Below the pieces are notes generated by a model. It saw only the letters and a program-made list of their open reading frames with translations, was not told the origin of the DNA and did not search any database. A program made the translations under genes and the position numbers. Source: Candidatus Saccharimonadota bacterium (GTDB lineage: Bacteria > Patescibacteriota > Saccharimonadia > Saccharimonadales > Saccharimonadaceae). From it: a stretch of 64,000 nucleotides of DNA. The stretch spans positions 1-64,000 of the forward strand of contig JAQGHA010000006.1 in the NCBI GenBank assembly GCA_028289065.1, read 5' to 3'. This document shows positions 16,094 through 24,415 of this stretch, in pieces (positions within the stretch are counted from its first letter, which is position 1; the number at the start of each line of letters is the position of its first letter).

Positions 16094-16714
16094 CTACTGT
16101 TTAACGAGCGACATGGCTTCAATTGTAGAATACGTGTCATCAAGCTCACCGCTTGTCGGGCAGACGCCGCTTACACTTACGTATCCATTGTCAACTTCTA
16201 CCCAGCCGTAGCTCATACCTTTCATAGCGTTTTTCGCATCAGGCCCAATAAGCTCATAGCTTGTTAGTGTGAAGTTTCGAGCCTTATCAAATGCGTCAAT
16301 CGAAAGGCTTTGTTCACTCGTTTTTTGCATAGATGTACCGGCTTGCGTCTCGCTATCTTTATCTGTTTTCAGTTGGTTTACATCAACTTTATAGTCATAA
16401 TATGAAAACATCACAAAACAAGCCGTTGCATACTCGCCTTGTTTACCTTTGAAGACAGTCATACTGGCGACCGGTAACTTGTCGACTGGTTCACTCCCTT
16501 GATAATCGTCGGTCGCTGATGCTCGACTGTTATAATTTTGTGCCGCCCACCAGCCTGGTGCCTTTGATACATTGAAAGTAAATACTGGCGCAGGCTGTGT
16601 AACGCCAATCGCCCGAAGAATTTGCGTTGAATTCAGTATAAAGATTAGGCTTAAGGCGATAAGGATACCAAATACCCCAATTAGGGTATACGTGAGTTTT
16701 TTGTTTGATTTCAT
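16094..16714 (-). CDS. Hypothetical membrane-anchored extracytoplasmic protein
   Basis: 206 residues with a lysine-rich N-terminus and one membrane helix at about 8-28 (YTLIGVFGILIALSLIFILN); the rest is predicted extracytoplasmic, with Cys at ACFVMFSYYD and SGVCPTSGE. The start codon overlaps the stop of the Nudix gene (ATGA), so the two are translationally coupled. No family recognised. Confidence 0.6.
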   Translation of the reverse strand: MKSNKKLTYTLIGVFGILIALSLIFILNSTQILRAIGVTQPAPVFTFNVSKAPGWWAAQNYNSRASATDDYQGSEPVDKLPVASMTVFKGKQGEYATACFVMFSYYDYKVDVNQLKTDKDSETQAGTSMQKTSEQSLSIDAFDKARNFTLTSYELIGPDAKNAMKGMSYGWVEVDNGYVSVSGVCPTSGELDDTYSTIEAMSLVKQ

Positions 16715-17211
16715 AGATTCTGCAACCGATCGTACTCCGCCATCGTAATACGAAACCCACGAGTAAACCCTTCCTCCGGCTCATCAGTCATTGCTCGGCG
16801 AATTGCAGGTAAAGACATTGGAAAAATAACCTTCACTTCTTCGTTTGGTTTAAACCGCCAATCGGGTTCTGCAACACAAGTATATAAACCGAACATATGT
16901 TGCTCATAGGGATACTCTTCACCGGATAGCGAAGTTGCTAACTCTTCAAGAGGCTGAGTAATTCCGAGTTCTTCCTCGGCTTCACGGGCAGCCGCCTCTG
17001 CATACGTTTCTCCTTTCGAAACATGACCACCAACAGAATGATCCCATTTTCCATCTCGAGCATGTTGTTGCACGTATAGCTCGCCGAATTCATTGAAAAC
17101 AAAAACAGCTGCAACTCTGTGCAACAAACCTTCGGTATGCGCGGTTTGCCTATCGGTCGTTCCAACAATACGATCTTGGCGATCGACAATATCAAATAAT
17201 TCCGTACTCAT
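16711..17211 (-). CDS. Nudix hydrolase, isopentenyl-diphosphate isomerase-like group
   Basis: 166 residues. The N-terminus (ELFDIVDRQDRIVGTTDRQ, then GLLHRVAAVFVFN) is that of the Nudix subgroup resembling isopentenyl-diphosphate isomerase (YfcD-like). The Nudix box runs GGHVSKGETYAEAAA plus REAEEELGI. TATAGT ends 6 nt before the ATG at 17211, which argues against a start 51 nt upstream. Overlaps the following membrane protein gene. Substrate unknown. Confidence 0.88.
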   Translation of the reverse strand: MSTELFDIVDRQDRIVGTTDRQTAHTEGLLHRVAAVFVFNEFGELYVQQHARDGKWDHSVGGHVSKGETYAEAAAREAEEELGITQPLEELATSLSGEEYPYEQHMFGLYTCVAEPDWRFKPNEEVKVIFPMSLPAIRRAMTDEPEEGFTRGFRITMAEYDRLQNL

Positions 17212-17287
17212 AGCTTTACTATAGCAAATACCATGTTCAAGCTCGTTAAAATGGTACAGCACTTTGGTAAAGCTAGAACGACTTTAG

Positions 17288-17638
17288 CTACTGAGAGAGT
17301 CTCATTTTACCTTGTTTGCTGCCGTTTGTATCGAACTGCTCAACGGTTAGTCCGCATTTTTTTAGTACACAACTTACACCCTTACAGGAAAGTTGAGTTA
17401 TTATCTCTTGTGGCTCATCTCTTTCTGGAAAGTGAACTCCTCCTAAGTCAAAATCACCCATTAGTTCCGTTGCAGCACCTTGCTCAATATGATCGAAACA
17501 TACCTCGCGCTTTTTAGTAGAGTTCGGTAAATCAGGGACTAATTGATATACGTCAAATACCTGAGGCTCTTCATCTCCTGATTGCAAACTTGATTGACCC
17601 ATTAACATACGGTCCGTTATGTCTTTTTCTAATTTCAT
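17288..17638 (-). CDS. Hypothetical soluble protein
   Basis: 116 residues, soluble, with a CxxxxCxxxxxC pattern (LSCKGVSCVLKKCG) in the second half that might bind a metal, although no standard motif fits. TATACT ends 6 nt before the ATG (leaderless). No family recognised. Confidence 0.5.
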   Translation of the reverse strand: MKLEKDITDRMLMGQSSLQSGDEEPQVFDVYQLVPDLPNSTKKREVCFDHIEQGAATELMGDFDLGGVHFPERDEPQEIITQLSCKGVSCVLKKCGLTVEQFDTNGSKQGKMRLSQ

Positions 17639-17700
17639 TTTTTTAGTATAGTCCGAAAGGTTATAAGGAAAAAGTATAAGCTATTTGGTCGAAGTTAGAA

Positions 17701-18168
17701 CTAGTTTAATCGCTTAACTGCTAGCTGACTATACTCGTAAATCTTCTGTTCTGTAATAATATCCGAATCTTTGAATTCATTAGGATTAATAAACATAATT
17801 TCATCACTATCACTACCTACGCTAAATTCATACTTTTCGGGCGTAACAACAAAAGTAACACGCATCTGGTATAGATTGTGACTCTGTTGAAATCGAGGGT
17901 CTTCAACGAGAATAGCTTCATATTCGAAGTCAGCTTCTAACCCAACTTCTTCATATAGTTCACGAACAAGCGCCCCTTTTATAGTCTCTCCGTGATCAAG
18001 ACCGCCACCAGGAATATCCCACCAGTCACGATCATGTTCTTTAACAATAAGCACTTGTCTGCTCTCATTGAGAATTACAGCTTTCAGAGACACTCGAAAA
18101 AGGTAATCATTACTCCGATTTGCATCAGGGTACTTAACAACACCACTAGCATTACTGTCTTGATTCAT
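17701..18168 (-). CDS. Nudix hydrolase
   Basis: 155 residues from an ATG at 18168 that lies 6 nt after TATGAT; a longer frame upstream lacks a supporting signal. The Nudix box is PGGGLDHGETIKGAL plus RELYEEVGLEAD (about 59-85). DNYLF-type start (NDYLFRVSLKAVIL) and VRVTFVV-like strands agree with a Nudix fold. Substrate unknown. Confidence 0.85.
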   Translation of the reverse strand: MNQDSNASGVVKYPDANRSNDYLFRVSLKAVILNESRQVLIVKEHDRDWWDIPGGGLDHGETIKGALVRELYEEVGLEADFEYEAILVEDPRFQQSHNLYQMRVTFVVTPEKYEFSVGSDSDEIMFINPNEFKDSDIITEQKIYEYSQLAVKRLN

Positions 18169-18351
18169 ATAATCATCATAACAGACAACAGGGCTGCAGG
18201 TTCTAATCGCATAAATGGCATATAAAAATAGAACTGAATTAACAGTTCTATTATGCGTAATCTCGTTTTGGTACCCCGTAGTGGATATGTTCACAACGAA
18301 ATACTATGAGGCTATTGCAAAGTCGGCTAAAGAAATCAACTTTAGTGAAAG

Positions 18352-19134
18352 CTACTTAAGGCTGACCGAAACCGCTAGACCAATATGATCACTGGGTATA
18401 TCGAACGTTTCGGAATCCAGTACTTTCCCATCCTGTTTTTTATACAAGATGTGATCAAGCTGCTCATTATCACCAATGATTGTCGTATCAACTTCGATCG
18501 CTTCAATAAACCCCGCCTCGAATAATTCTTGAAATGCATCAGATAGCTTAAAGCCCATATTATTGAAATCGCCAGTGATAATGTTAACTACAGATTGGTC
18601 CGAGCCAATTAGGTGAGAGACTAGCTTTTGGCGCTGTGGTGCAAATTCTGGATCGTTCATTTGGCGATTGAAATGGTGAAAAGGAAAATAATGCAGACTT
18701 GTGAGTGCAATCGTTTTGTCATTGAAGGTTATATATGAAGTCTGAGCTAACTTATTGTGCAATACCCAATGATCGCCATTTGATCGATCAACTTCTAGCT
18801 TTGGAGCTTCAACAAAAAAATGATCGTTCTTGGTGATGGGGTATTTGCTTAAGATAGCATTGCCAAGAATCTTTCCTTCGGCAAGATGTGACTTATCTGA
18901 ACCCATTACATCGAAATACGGCAGTCCAAGCTTCTTTGCGATATAGGCAACCATTTCGCTATGCGTTTCATCTTCAAGATGAACTTCCGCCAAAGACAGT
19001 AATTCCGGCTGCTGTTCGGCTATTTTTTCAATATATTGATCTATAACATTATCACCGAAATTAGTTTCACCGTACGTTTCGCCTAAAAACTCACGACCAC
19101 CCAATATATTCGCAAAGACAACCTTGATATTCAT
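18352..19134 (-). CDS. Endonuclease/exonuclease/phosphatase (EEP) family protein
   Basis: 260 residues. It carries the EEP-fold motifs: VVFANILGG (strand 1), LLSLAEVHLED (metal Glu), GNAILSKYPI, TGDFNNMG (about 199-206) and the C-terminal SDHIGLAVSV (catalytic Asp-His). A hydrolase of phosphodiester or phosphoester bonds; DNA, lipid or sugar phosphate targets cannot be separated by sequence. TATAGT ends 6 nt before the ATG. Confidence 0.82.
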   Translation of the reverse strand: MNIKVVFANILGGREFLGETYGETNFGDNVIDQYIEKIAEQQPELLSLAEVHLEDETHSEMVAYIAKKLGLPYFDVMGSDKSHLAEGKILGNAILSKYPITKNDHFFVEAPKLEVDRSNGDHWVLHNKLAQTSYITFNDKTIALTSLHYFPFHHFNRQMNDPEFAPQRQKLVSHLIGSDQSVVNIITGDFNNMGFKLSDAFQELFEAGFIEAIEVDTTIIGDNEQLDHILYKKQDGKVLDSETFDIPSDHIGLAVSVSLK

Positions 19135-19153
19135 CACTTAACTATAACAAAAA

Positions 19154-19170
19154 GCCTCCGGATCGGAGAC
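19154..19170 (-). terminator. Original terminator of tRNA-Arg(TCT), now beyond the element
   Basis: GTCTCCG/CGGAGGC hairpin with a TTTTTG tail on the minus strand. It lies just outside the left repeat of the integrated element, where the 3' flank of the tRNA would have been before insertion. Confidence 0.7.
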
Positions 19171-19189
19171 TAGTTAGTGATGTATCATT

Positions 19190-19238
19190 TGGTACCCCGG
19201 ACAGGATTTGAACCTGTGACCTTAGGCTTAGAAGTCCT
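19190..19238. repeat. Left attachment site (tRNA-Arg 3' fragment)
   Basis: 49 bases identical to 27240-27288: CCA end, acceptor strand, T-arm, variable loop and part of the anticodon arm. It stops at ...GAAGTCCT, after which the sequence no longer forms a tRNA. Confidence 0.95.
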
Positions 19239-19320
19239 ACATTCGCATCTAAGCTATTCCTAAATCAAAGGTGTAGGTGCTCGTAATCGTGAGGTGATTA
19301 ACGCGAAGAAGTGGCTGTAT

Positions 19321-19340
19321 TGCCGTCAGTTATGCCGTCA
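19321..19340. repeat. Paired TGCCGTCA sites, left end
   Basis: TGCCGTCA at 19321-19328 and 19333-19340, 12 nt apart start to start and in direct orientation. The same pair occurs at the right end, so these look like arm-type integrase or excisionase binding sites (inference). The rest of 19239-19403 shows no gene. Confidence 0.6.
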
Positions 19341-19403
19341 AAGCAGTATGCAGTTTAATCTATCAACGTAATCGGTTAAAAAATATCGTACTATAATATA
19401 TCT

Positions 19404-20141
19404 ATGACTACTTATAAGGCAGAGATTGAATTTAAATCGTTTCTTAATGAAGAAGATTTAATTAGACTTAATTCTGAAACTTTAGAGCTTTTATTCGACC
19501 CGAATATTACTCAACACAAATTATTTTTTAAATTTGATTGTGACGAGTCTGGCAAGGACGCAGCTGCAAATAATTTAATGAAGAATTACCTTGGCATACT
19601 ATGTGTATACCTCCAGTGTAAAATCGAAGAATTCAGACTGATTTCAATCACTAATGTATCTTCACCAGTAGTGACTATTAGCCAATACCTACAAATGACA
19701 TCCAATTCAATGATACGACTAGGACCGCTAAGTGACACCGGCGTTGAAAGATTAACAGCTGCGCTAAACAATGTACAAGACGTTAACAATTATGATTTTG
19801 TGTTGATTGATATGTATAGAATGGCTCGAGCTGCAGAAAGTAACGTTGAAGCATTTTGGCTCTACTATGCAGCACTTCTTACCCTGGTAACTAACCCTAA
19901 CAGAGACCGCCCAGAAGTAAATAGCTGGTTAATCAATAGGTTTCCAAATGATACCGTTCATAACGACCACTTCAATCAAAATGTGAATATTGCAATTGCA
20001 GTTCGTGACACATTGTCACACGTCGGCGCAACTTTCAGTGGCGAAACACTAAACATAACTGAAAGCATAATGCGGGCTAATAATCAGATGTCGATATTCC
20101 TTAGAGAAAAAATACTAAGTCAACTTGAAAACGGACTTTAA
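19404..20141 (+). CDS. HEPN-like domain protein (element cargo)
   Basis: 245 residues. The N-terminal about 130 are unrecognised. About 130-240 look like a C-terminal HEPN/Apea-like helical domain: RMARAAESNVEAFWLYYAAL (about 139-158), then AVRDTLSHVG, in which Arg201 and His206 form the RX4H motif of HEPN ribonucleases. The protein at 22519-23346 has the same layout. HEPN proteins are common RNases in toxin and anti-phage systems; here activity is inferred only from the motif. TATAAT ends 6 nt before the ATG. Confidence 0.6.
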   Translation: MTTYKAEIEFKSFLNEEDLIRLNSETLELLFDPNITQHKLFFKFDCDESGKDAAANNLMKNYLGILCVYLQCKIEEFRLISITNVSSPVVTISQYLQMTSNSMIRLGPLSDTGVERLTAALNNVQDVNNYDFVLIDMYRMARAAESNVEAFWLYYAALLTLVTNPNRDRPEVNSWLINRFPNDTVHNDHFNQNVNIAIAVRDTLSHVGATFSGETLNITESIMRANNQMSIFLREKILSQLENGL

Positions 20142-20155
20142 TTTCGAACTTATAC

Positions 20156-20641
20156 TTATGAGCTAAAGATTGATTTATGCTTAAGCTTTTTATGTTTGTC
20201 ACCAACTAGCTTCTTTACCTTATATCTCCACTCTGGAGTGTCGAGTATCTGAACCGGCCTCTTATCGATTAACTGATTAAAGTCAGCCCTTGCCGCAGCT
20301 ATCACTTCTGTTTTCATTTCCACGGTGAGAGAATCTGGTGTTATAAGTACTTGATAGTAATCACCAATTTTATATACATCGAGTATAAGAAATCTGAATT
20401 CTAAATCAAAAATGTATGCACCTCTGTTTCTATATTCCGTATCCGCCCAGGAAAGTATATTACCAATTTCTAATGTTATTAAGAATCTTAAATTACACCC
20501 CGAGATTAAACCACCTCTTAAGAATGAGCCTACCAAGCCAGCAGGTTCAGACAAGGCATCTCCTGCTTTATATACAACCACTTCTCGAGGTGTCGCTATA
20601 GTATCCCTATAAATAAAATTATATTTTGATGTTTGAATCAT
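20156..20641 (-). CDS. Hypothetical protein (element cargo)
   Basis: 161 residues, soluble, with beta-strand-rich middle (LRFLITLEIGNILSW, RFLILDVYKIGDYYQVLI) and a very basic C-terminus (YKVKKLVGDKHKKLKHK). No family recognised. It follows the AlbA_2 gene on the same strand by about 70 nt but also has its own TATAAT 10 nt before the ATG. It ends convergent to the HEPN-like gene. Confidence 0.5.
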   Translation of the reverse strand: MIQTSKYNFIYRDTIATPREVVVYKAGDALSEPAGLVGSFLRGGLISGCNLRFLITLEIGNILSWADTEYRNRGAYIFDLEFRFLILDVYKIGDYYQVLITPDSLTVEMKTEVIAAARADFNQLIDKRPVQILDTPEWRYKVKKLVGDKHKKLKHKSIFSS

Positions 20642-20710
20642 ATCTATTCTAATTATAGATTAAATAGCTATTTCACCAGGTGTGGTGGATTCATTTTGTA
20701 AGTACAATAC

Positions 20711-21676
20711 TCACAGTGCCAACTCTCTTGCTATATCAGATTCTTCTTCATACTCATCAGATATTCTGAACGATGATAATCCCGTATGTATTGCCCTATA
20801 CGCAATGACTCTACCCATATGCGGTGCTGTTATTTGATAGCCCAAAAGATAGCTCCCACCAGTTTCTGGGCGTGGTACGTGTAGGGTAATTGAAGAAGAT
20901 AGGTCGGCAGCTTCTCCTTTCCATACTAGTCCGTGCTTATACGACGACCATCTGACTAACAACATCGTAACGCTGACAGTCTTACCATCAATTTCAATCT
21001 CGCCTCGGCTATCCTCATAGTGCGCCTCGTGTATTGATTGTATATCTGGCAGCTCGACTTTAATTCTTCTATCAATACAGATTCTTACTGCAAAGTTTTC
21101 TGCAGGAACATCAGAATTATTAATCACACGAAACATTGTTTCCGTAGGTCGAATAGAAGTACCGTTATTTATACTATTAAACTTAAATGCCAACCTCAGC
21201 GATGGTGACGACTGCCTACGCATAACGTCCATAATTTCATAATGCTCCATAGGAACACTTTTAAAGTTGAACCTTTTATAGAACTTTTTATCTTGAGCCT
21301 GATGCGGTGCCCTTTCGCTTCTTGGAATGTGCACAATATATGCGTACGAACCTGCGGATATTTCAATAGGGTGAATAACAATCCCGTCTATACGAGGATT
21401 GATGGTTGAAGTGATAATATTCTCAAGCCACTCTCGTTCAAGACCGCTCACCCCACCATCCAAGCCACTTGCCTTATTGTCGCTCTCTAACATTCCGTAA
21501 ACAATCGTGCCGCCATCTGAGTTAGCAAAGGCTGATACGTCCTTACTAATTTCGGTTTTCTTTTTATCTTGCTTGCCTAGAGAGCCAGACGCTTTGAAAT
21601 CAAGGTGTATATCTTCGTGCGCTTCGCTTGCCACGAGAGTATTCAAGTCTTCGAGTGTCTTTAGATTCTCATACAT
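20711..21676 (-). CDS. AlbA_2/Schlafen-like domain protein (element cargo)
   Basis: 321 residues. The N-terminal about 150 match the divergent AAA-4/AlbA_2 (Schlafen core) family: HEDIHLDFKAS (about 20-30), KDVSAFANSDGGTIVYGM (about 45-62), then IPRSERAPHQAQDKKFYKRF (about 117-136). The C-terminal half is a beta-rich domain I do not recognise. AlbA_2 proteins are transcription regulators or nucleases found in defence islands. It lies 17 nt after the membrane protein gene, so the two are probably co-transcribed. Confidence 0.8.
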   Translation of the reverse strand: MYENLKTLEDLNTLVASEAHEDIHLDFKASGSLGKQDKKKTEISKDVSAFANSDGGTIVYGMLESDNKASGLDGGVSGLEREWLENIITSTINPRIDGIVIHPIEISAGSYAYIVHIPRSERAPHQAQDKKFYKRFNFKSVPMEHYEIMDVMRRQSSPSLRLAFKFNSINNGTSIRPTETMFRVINNSDVPAENFAVRICIDRRIKVELPDIQSIHEAHYEDSRGEIEIDGKTVSVTMLLVRWSSYKHGLVWKGEAADLSSSITLHVPRPETGGSYLLGYQITAPHMGRVIAYRAIHTGLSSFRISDEYEEESDIARELAL

Positions 21677-21692
21677 ATTCTATAATCACTCG

Positions 21693-22367
21693 CTACACTT
21701 TAACATCAGGCTGACTATCACTATTGTTCAGATACGTCTTAAAAAGCCTCGTCTCTTGAAGTCTCTTAATGGTCACTTCTTTCTTATACTTGTGCCACCT
21801 TTTCGGATTAATATCTAGCTCGAGGTTAATTGCTTTTTTAGTTATAAACGCAACTGACTCCTCACGTAAGATGCCACTCTGCTTAATAAAGTCTTTCATC
21901 ACAACGACGCTCAACGTTTCTAATTCGGACTCGCTCATTGTTTTCATCAACCCGTATAAATTCACCGAGTAGTCTTGAGTAAAATATACTTCCTTAAGAA
22001 CCTTAGAAGAAAGCCACATTTGCTGTGAATGAACTCGCTTGAACTGGAGCATCCAAGCCTCATAAAGCTGTACAGAAGTAACAATACCCACTCCACGCAC
22101 TGGGTTGTCGGCGTCTTCTGGTAAGTTCTCAACGTTGTCGAGTAATGCGGTGGTCATCATAAAATCAGCAGCTTCAATAACAGCTTCGTGTGCCGCAATC
22201 ATACGGTCAACAATTTTCTCTTTCTGCCTAATCTTTGCCTCACGAGATATTCTGAGAAACTCAATTACCTGACTAACTATTAAGCCGATAATTACGCCCG
22301 CCAAAGCTAAACCTGCTGCTATAAGCGTAGCGACTCCCTGGTCGATGGTAGGTGGTATCTCAATCAT
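21693..22367 (-). CDS. Membrane-anchored helical protein (element cargo)
   Basis: 224 residues: one membrane helix at about 12-34 (VATLIAAGLALAGVIIGLIV) and a cytoplasmic, mostly helical domain beginning with a basic amphipathic stretch (FLRISREAKIRQKEKIVDRM). No family recognised. It is the first gene of a minus-strand operon with the AlbA_2 gene, with no obvious leaderless -10; a TATAAT-like site lies about 55 nt upstream. Confidence 0.55.
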   Translation of the reverse strand: MIEIPPTIDQGVATLIAAGLALAGVIIGLIVSQVIEFLRISREAKIRQKEKIVDRMIAAHEAVIEAADFMMTTALLDNVENLPEDADNPVRGVGIVTSVQLYEAWMLQFKRVHSQQMWLSSKVLKEVYFTQDYSVNLYGLMKTMSESELETLSVVVMKDFIKQSGILREESVAFITKKAINLELDINPKRWHKYKKEVTIKRLQETRLFKTYLNNSDSQPDVKV

Positions 22368-22518
22368 TGTCTGTCTTACATCCGTACTGCTTAATTCGAC
22401 TATATACTATGTAATATTATACGCCACCGTACAATATGATGATAGTAACACCTCGCCTTTTAGAAGCCTTCTTTCGTTTATGGTTGTTTAGCGAATACCA
22501 TAGCCTATAATGATTAGT

Positions 22519-23346
22519 ATGCAACAAGGACTGCCAATAGTAACAGCACAGCAAATCGTTGACGAGGCATTTCCATATCTTGGTAGGGGTTCTCGCTTTC
22601 AAACAACTGCATATAGTACGAATCTTTTTATAAGCGACTCAGACCAGTACGATGCCTTTCATCATTTCGAGTTATTTGGCAGAAAGATACTATGGATTAA
22701 TCAAGTACGTGACGATATTGCAGGTGAAACCGTAACTATAATGCCGCGCACTATATTCTCATATAGTGATGACGGTTTTGATGGGCATATCGTTGCACAT
22801 AGGTTTGCCAGTCTTTTATGTTACGCAACACACGGTACGTATATTCACCCTAGACTTTGGGTGGGTATAGCTCATCCAGCACCCGCAACTAATCAGCCAG
22901 CGGAAAAGTATATAGGAATGCATTATGGACACGACCAGATAGATGCAGAAATTCAACGATTGAATGTGGATTCATTTACAGATAGGCGATGGGCTGCACT
23001 TGCTCATTACCGTCAAGCTACGTTAGCCGAAACACCTTATTACCAAGTGCTATCTTACTGGAAAATACTAGAATTACGATTCAACAATGTTCGAGCAGAT
23101 ATTAATCAACACATTGATGACCTATACACTTCTAGGCCCGACTTGTTTCATTATGTGGGTACGTTTGCGGGTGCTGCTTCACAGAAAATAAGAGATATTA
23201 GAAACTCCAGTGCTCACTTTATGCTCGATGGCGATACCACCATACAAGACCCCGACAATCCCGATATCTTCAATGAAGCAAGCAAGGGTATTTTTGTATT
23301 GCGCCGTATCGCAGAGTCATTGATAGATGAACCTACCGGCTGGTAA
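22519..23346 (+). CDS. HEPN (Apea-like) domain protein (element cargo)
   Basis: 275 residues from the ATG 7 nt after TATAAT (an ATG at 22510 overlaps that box). The N-terminal about 155 are unrecognised. The C-terminal domain has the Apea-like HEPN pattern: ALAHYRQATLAETPYYQVLS, YWKILELRF, and IRDIRNSSAHF with Arg228/His233 in an RX4H motif. The same arrangement occurs in the 19404-20141 protein. A ribonuclease role in defence or toxicity is inferred. A terminator follows at 23465. Confidence 0.75.
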   Translation: MQQGLPIVTAQQIVDEAFPYLGRGSRFQTTAYSTNLFISDSDQYDAFHHFELFGRKILWINQVRDDIAGETVTIMPRTIFSYSDDGFDGHIVAHRFASLLCYATHGTYIHPRLWVGIAHPAPATNQPAEKYIGMHYGHDQIDAEIQRLNVDSFTDRRWAALAHYRQATLAETPYYQVLSYWKILELRFNNVRADINQHIDDLYTSRPDLFHYVGTFAGAASQKIRDIRNSSAHFMLDGDTTIQDPDNPDIFNEASKGIFVLRRIAESLIDEPTGW

Positions 23347-23464
23347 TGCATCGCCGTCTTACTACGGCTTATAGAAACGGTCATATGGAAGGCTCTGAAG
23401 CTAGTCGTGAAGTAAACTTTAAGGTGAACGATAAAACCCTCATAGACCCCATAAACCCAAGATA

Positions 23465-23487
23465 AAACCCCGATTGATTCGGGGTTT
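23465..23487. terminator. Terminator after the HEPN gene
   Basis: AAACCCCGA/TCGGGGTTT, 9-bp arms with a 5-nt loop, between two convergent genes. The rest of 23347-23553 contains no gene. Confidence 0.8.
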
Positions 23488-23553
23488 CACTGTCGTTAGG
23501 CACGTTAACGCCCACTTATTATTACAAATGAATATTAAATAGTAGTGAACTAA

Positions 23554-24108
23554 TTAAACTTGGCGCTTGAATCCACAGTTAAGGCAAACTAACATTATTC
23601 GTGTTTTAGTTTTTTCCCTTGTAGGCAATGTACCGGGGGCAGTGCTAAATATTTGCCCCATCGTAGTATGTCCCGAGGGGCCAAGAGTGGTTTTGCTGTA
23701 GGTATCTGAGGCAGCTTGAAGTTTATCGGAACCGCATTTGATACATTGACCATTTGCTTTACGCTCCTCTACAACTTTTCGCGCTTCAATAGCAGCTTCC
23801 TTCGACGTCTCTTTTTGGAGCTTCTTATCAGCCCGTTTCGACTGTTTTGAATCTAGCCAATCGTCCCAGTCGTTAGCGTGCCTCTTAATTACAAATATAT
23901 CTATAATCCATAACACCAATGAAAAAGGGATACCTTGAAGAGAAATAGTAAGTAATAATTTCAGAATTCCAAGCCAGATGTCACCAATGTAAAAACGGTC
24001 AACGCCTAATAGGCCTAAGAAGATAGATAGTTTTTGTGCAGTATGATAATTTGTCTCCCGTACATTGCGATTAGGATTTGTTGTAGACAATTGAGTTACG
24101 CTTTTCAA
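23554..24108 (-). CDS. TM2-domain protein with C-terminal zinc ribbon (element cargo)
   Basis: 184 residues. The TM2 domain at about 22-75 has the GLLGVDRFYIGDIWLGILKL hallmark and two membrane helices ending in WIIDIFVI. A charged coiled segment (about 85-115) links to a zinc ribbon with CIKCG (about 117) and CLNCG (about 177). The start is TTG with an AGAGG site 7 nt upstream. TM2 proteins are widespread and mostly of unknown function; the ribbon suggests nucleic-acid or protein contact. Confidence 0.75.
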   Translation of the reverse strand: MKSVTQLSTTNPNRNVRETNYHTAQKLSIFLGLLGVDRFYIGDIWLGILKLLLTISLQGIPFSLVLWIIDIFVIKRHANDWDDWLDSKQSKRADKKLQKETSKEAAIEARKVVEERKANGQCIKCGSDKLQAASDTYSKTTLGPSGHTTMGQIFSTAPGTLPTREKTKTRIMLVCLNCGFKRQV

Positions 24109-24196
24109 GATATTACCTCTTTTATGAGTTAGTTACATAGTCGAGGCACTTCGCAATGAACATAAGTCCAATAAAATAAAGCAACCACGGTAAGTT

Positions 24197-24310
24197 GCTT
24201 TACGACTGTTTACACCTGGAGCTTGCGCTGAAGGAAACCGTGGCTGCTTCAAATGCGCAAACCACGATAACCAAAGTTACCTTGTCAGGTGTATATAAAT
24301 GTCGTAAAGC
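24197..24310. other. Large imperfect inverted repeat (about 114 bp)
   Basis: The intergenic region 24109-24415 holds a long hairpin. 24197-24206 pair perfectly with 24301-24310 (10 bp) and 24211-24218 with 24286-24293 (8 bp). 24231-24238 pair with 24276-24283 (7 of 8) and 24239-24243 with 24262-24266. A smaller hairpin, AAGCAA/TTGCTT, overlaps its left edge (24180-24200). Possible roles are a structured RNA, an origin, or a recombination site. It does not fit integron attC ends or a CRISPR repeat. Confidence 0.5.
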
Positions 24311-24415
24311 TTCTTTATTATACTTCATTATCGCAATATCAGTGGTTGGAACAGAGAAAATTACAAATAAGTGACTTTCGAGTTTTAGGTTTAATAGCCT
24401 ACAATAGTAGTAATT

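Noticed and set aside
24197..24310. Retron msr/msd or integron attC as an explanation of the long hairpin
   Set aside because: No reverse transcriptase or integron integrase is nearby, and the ends do not fit attC core sites (RYYYAAC/GTTRRRY).
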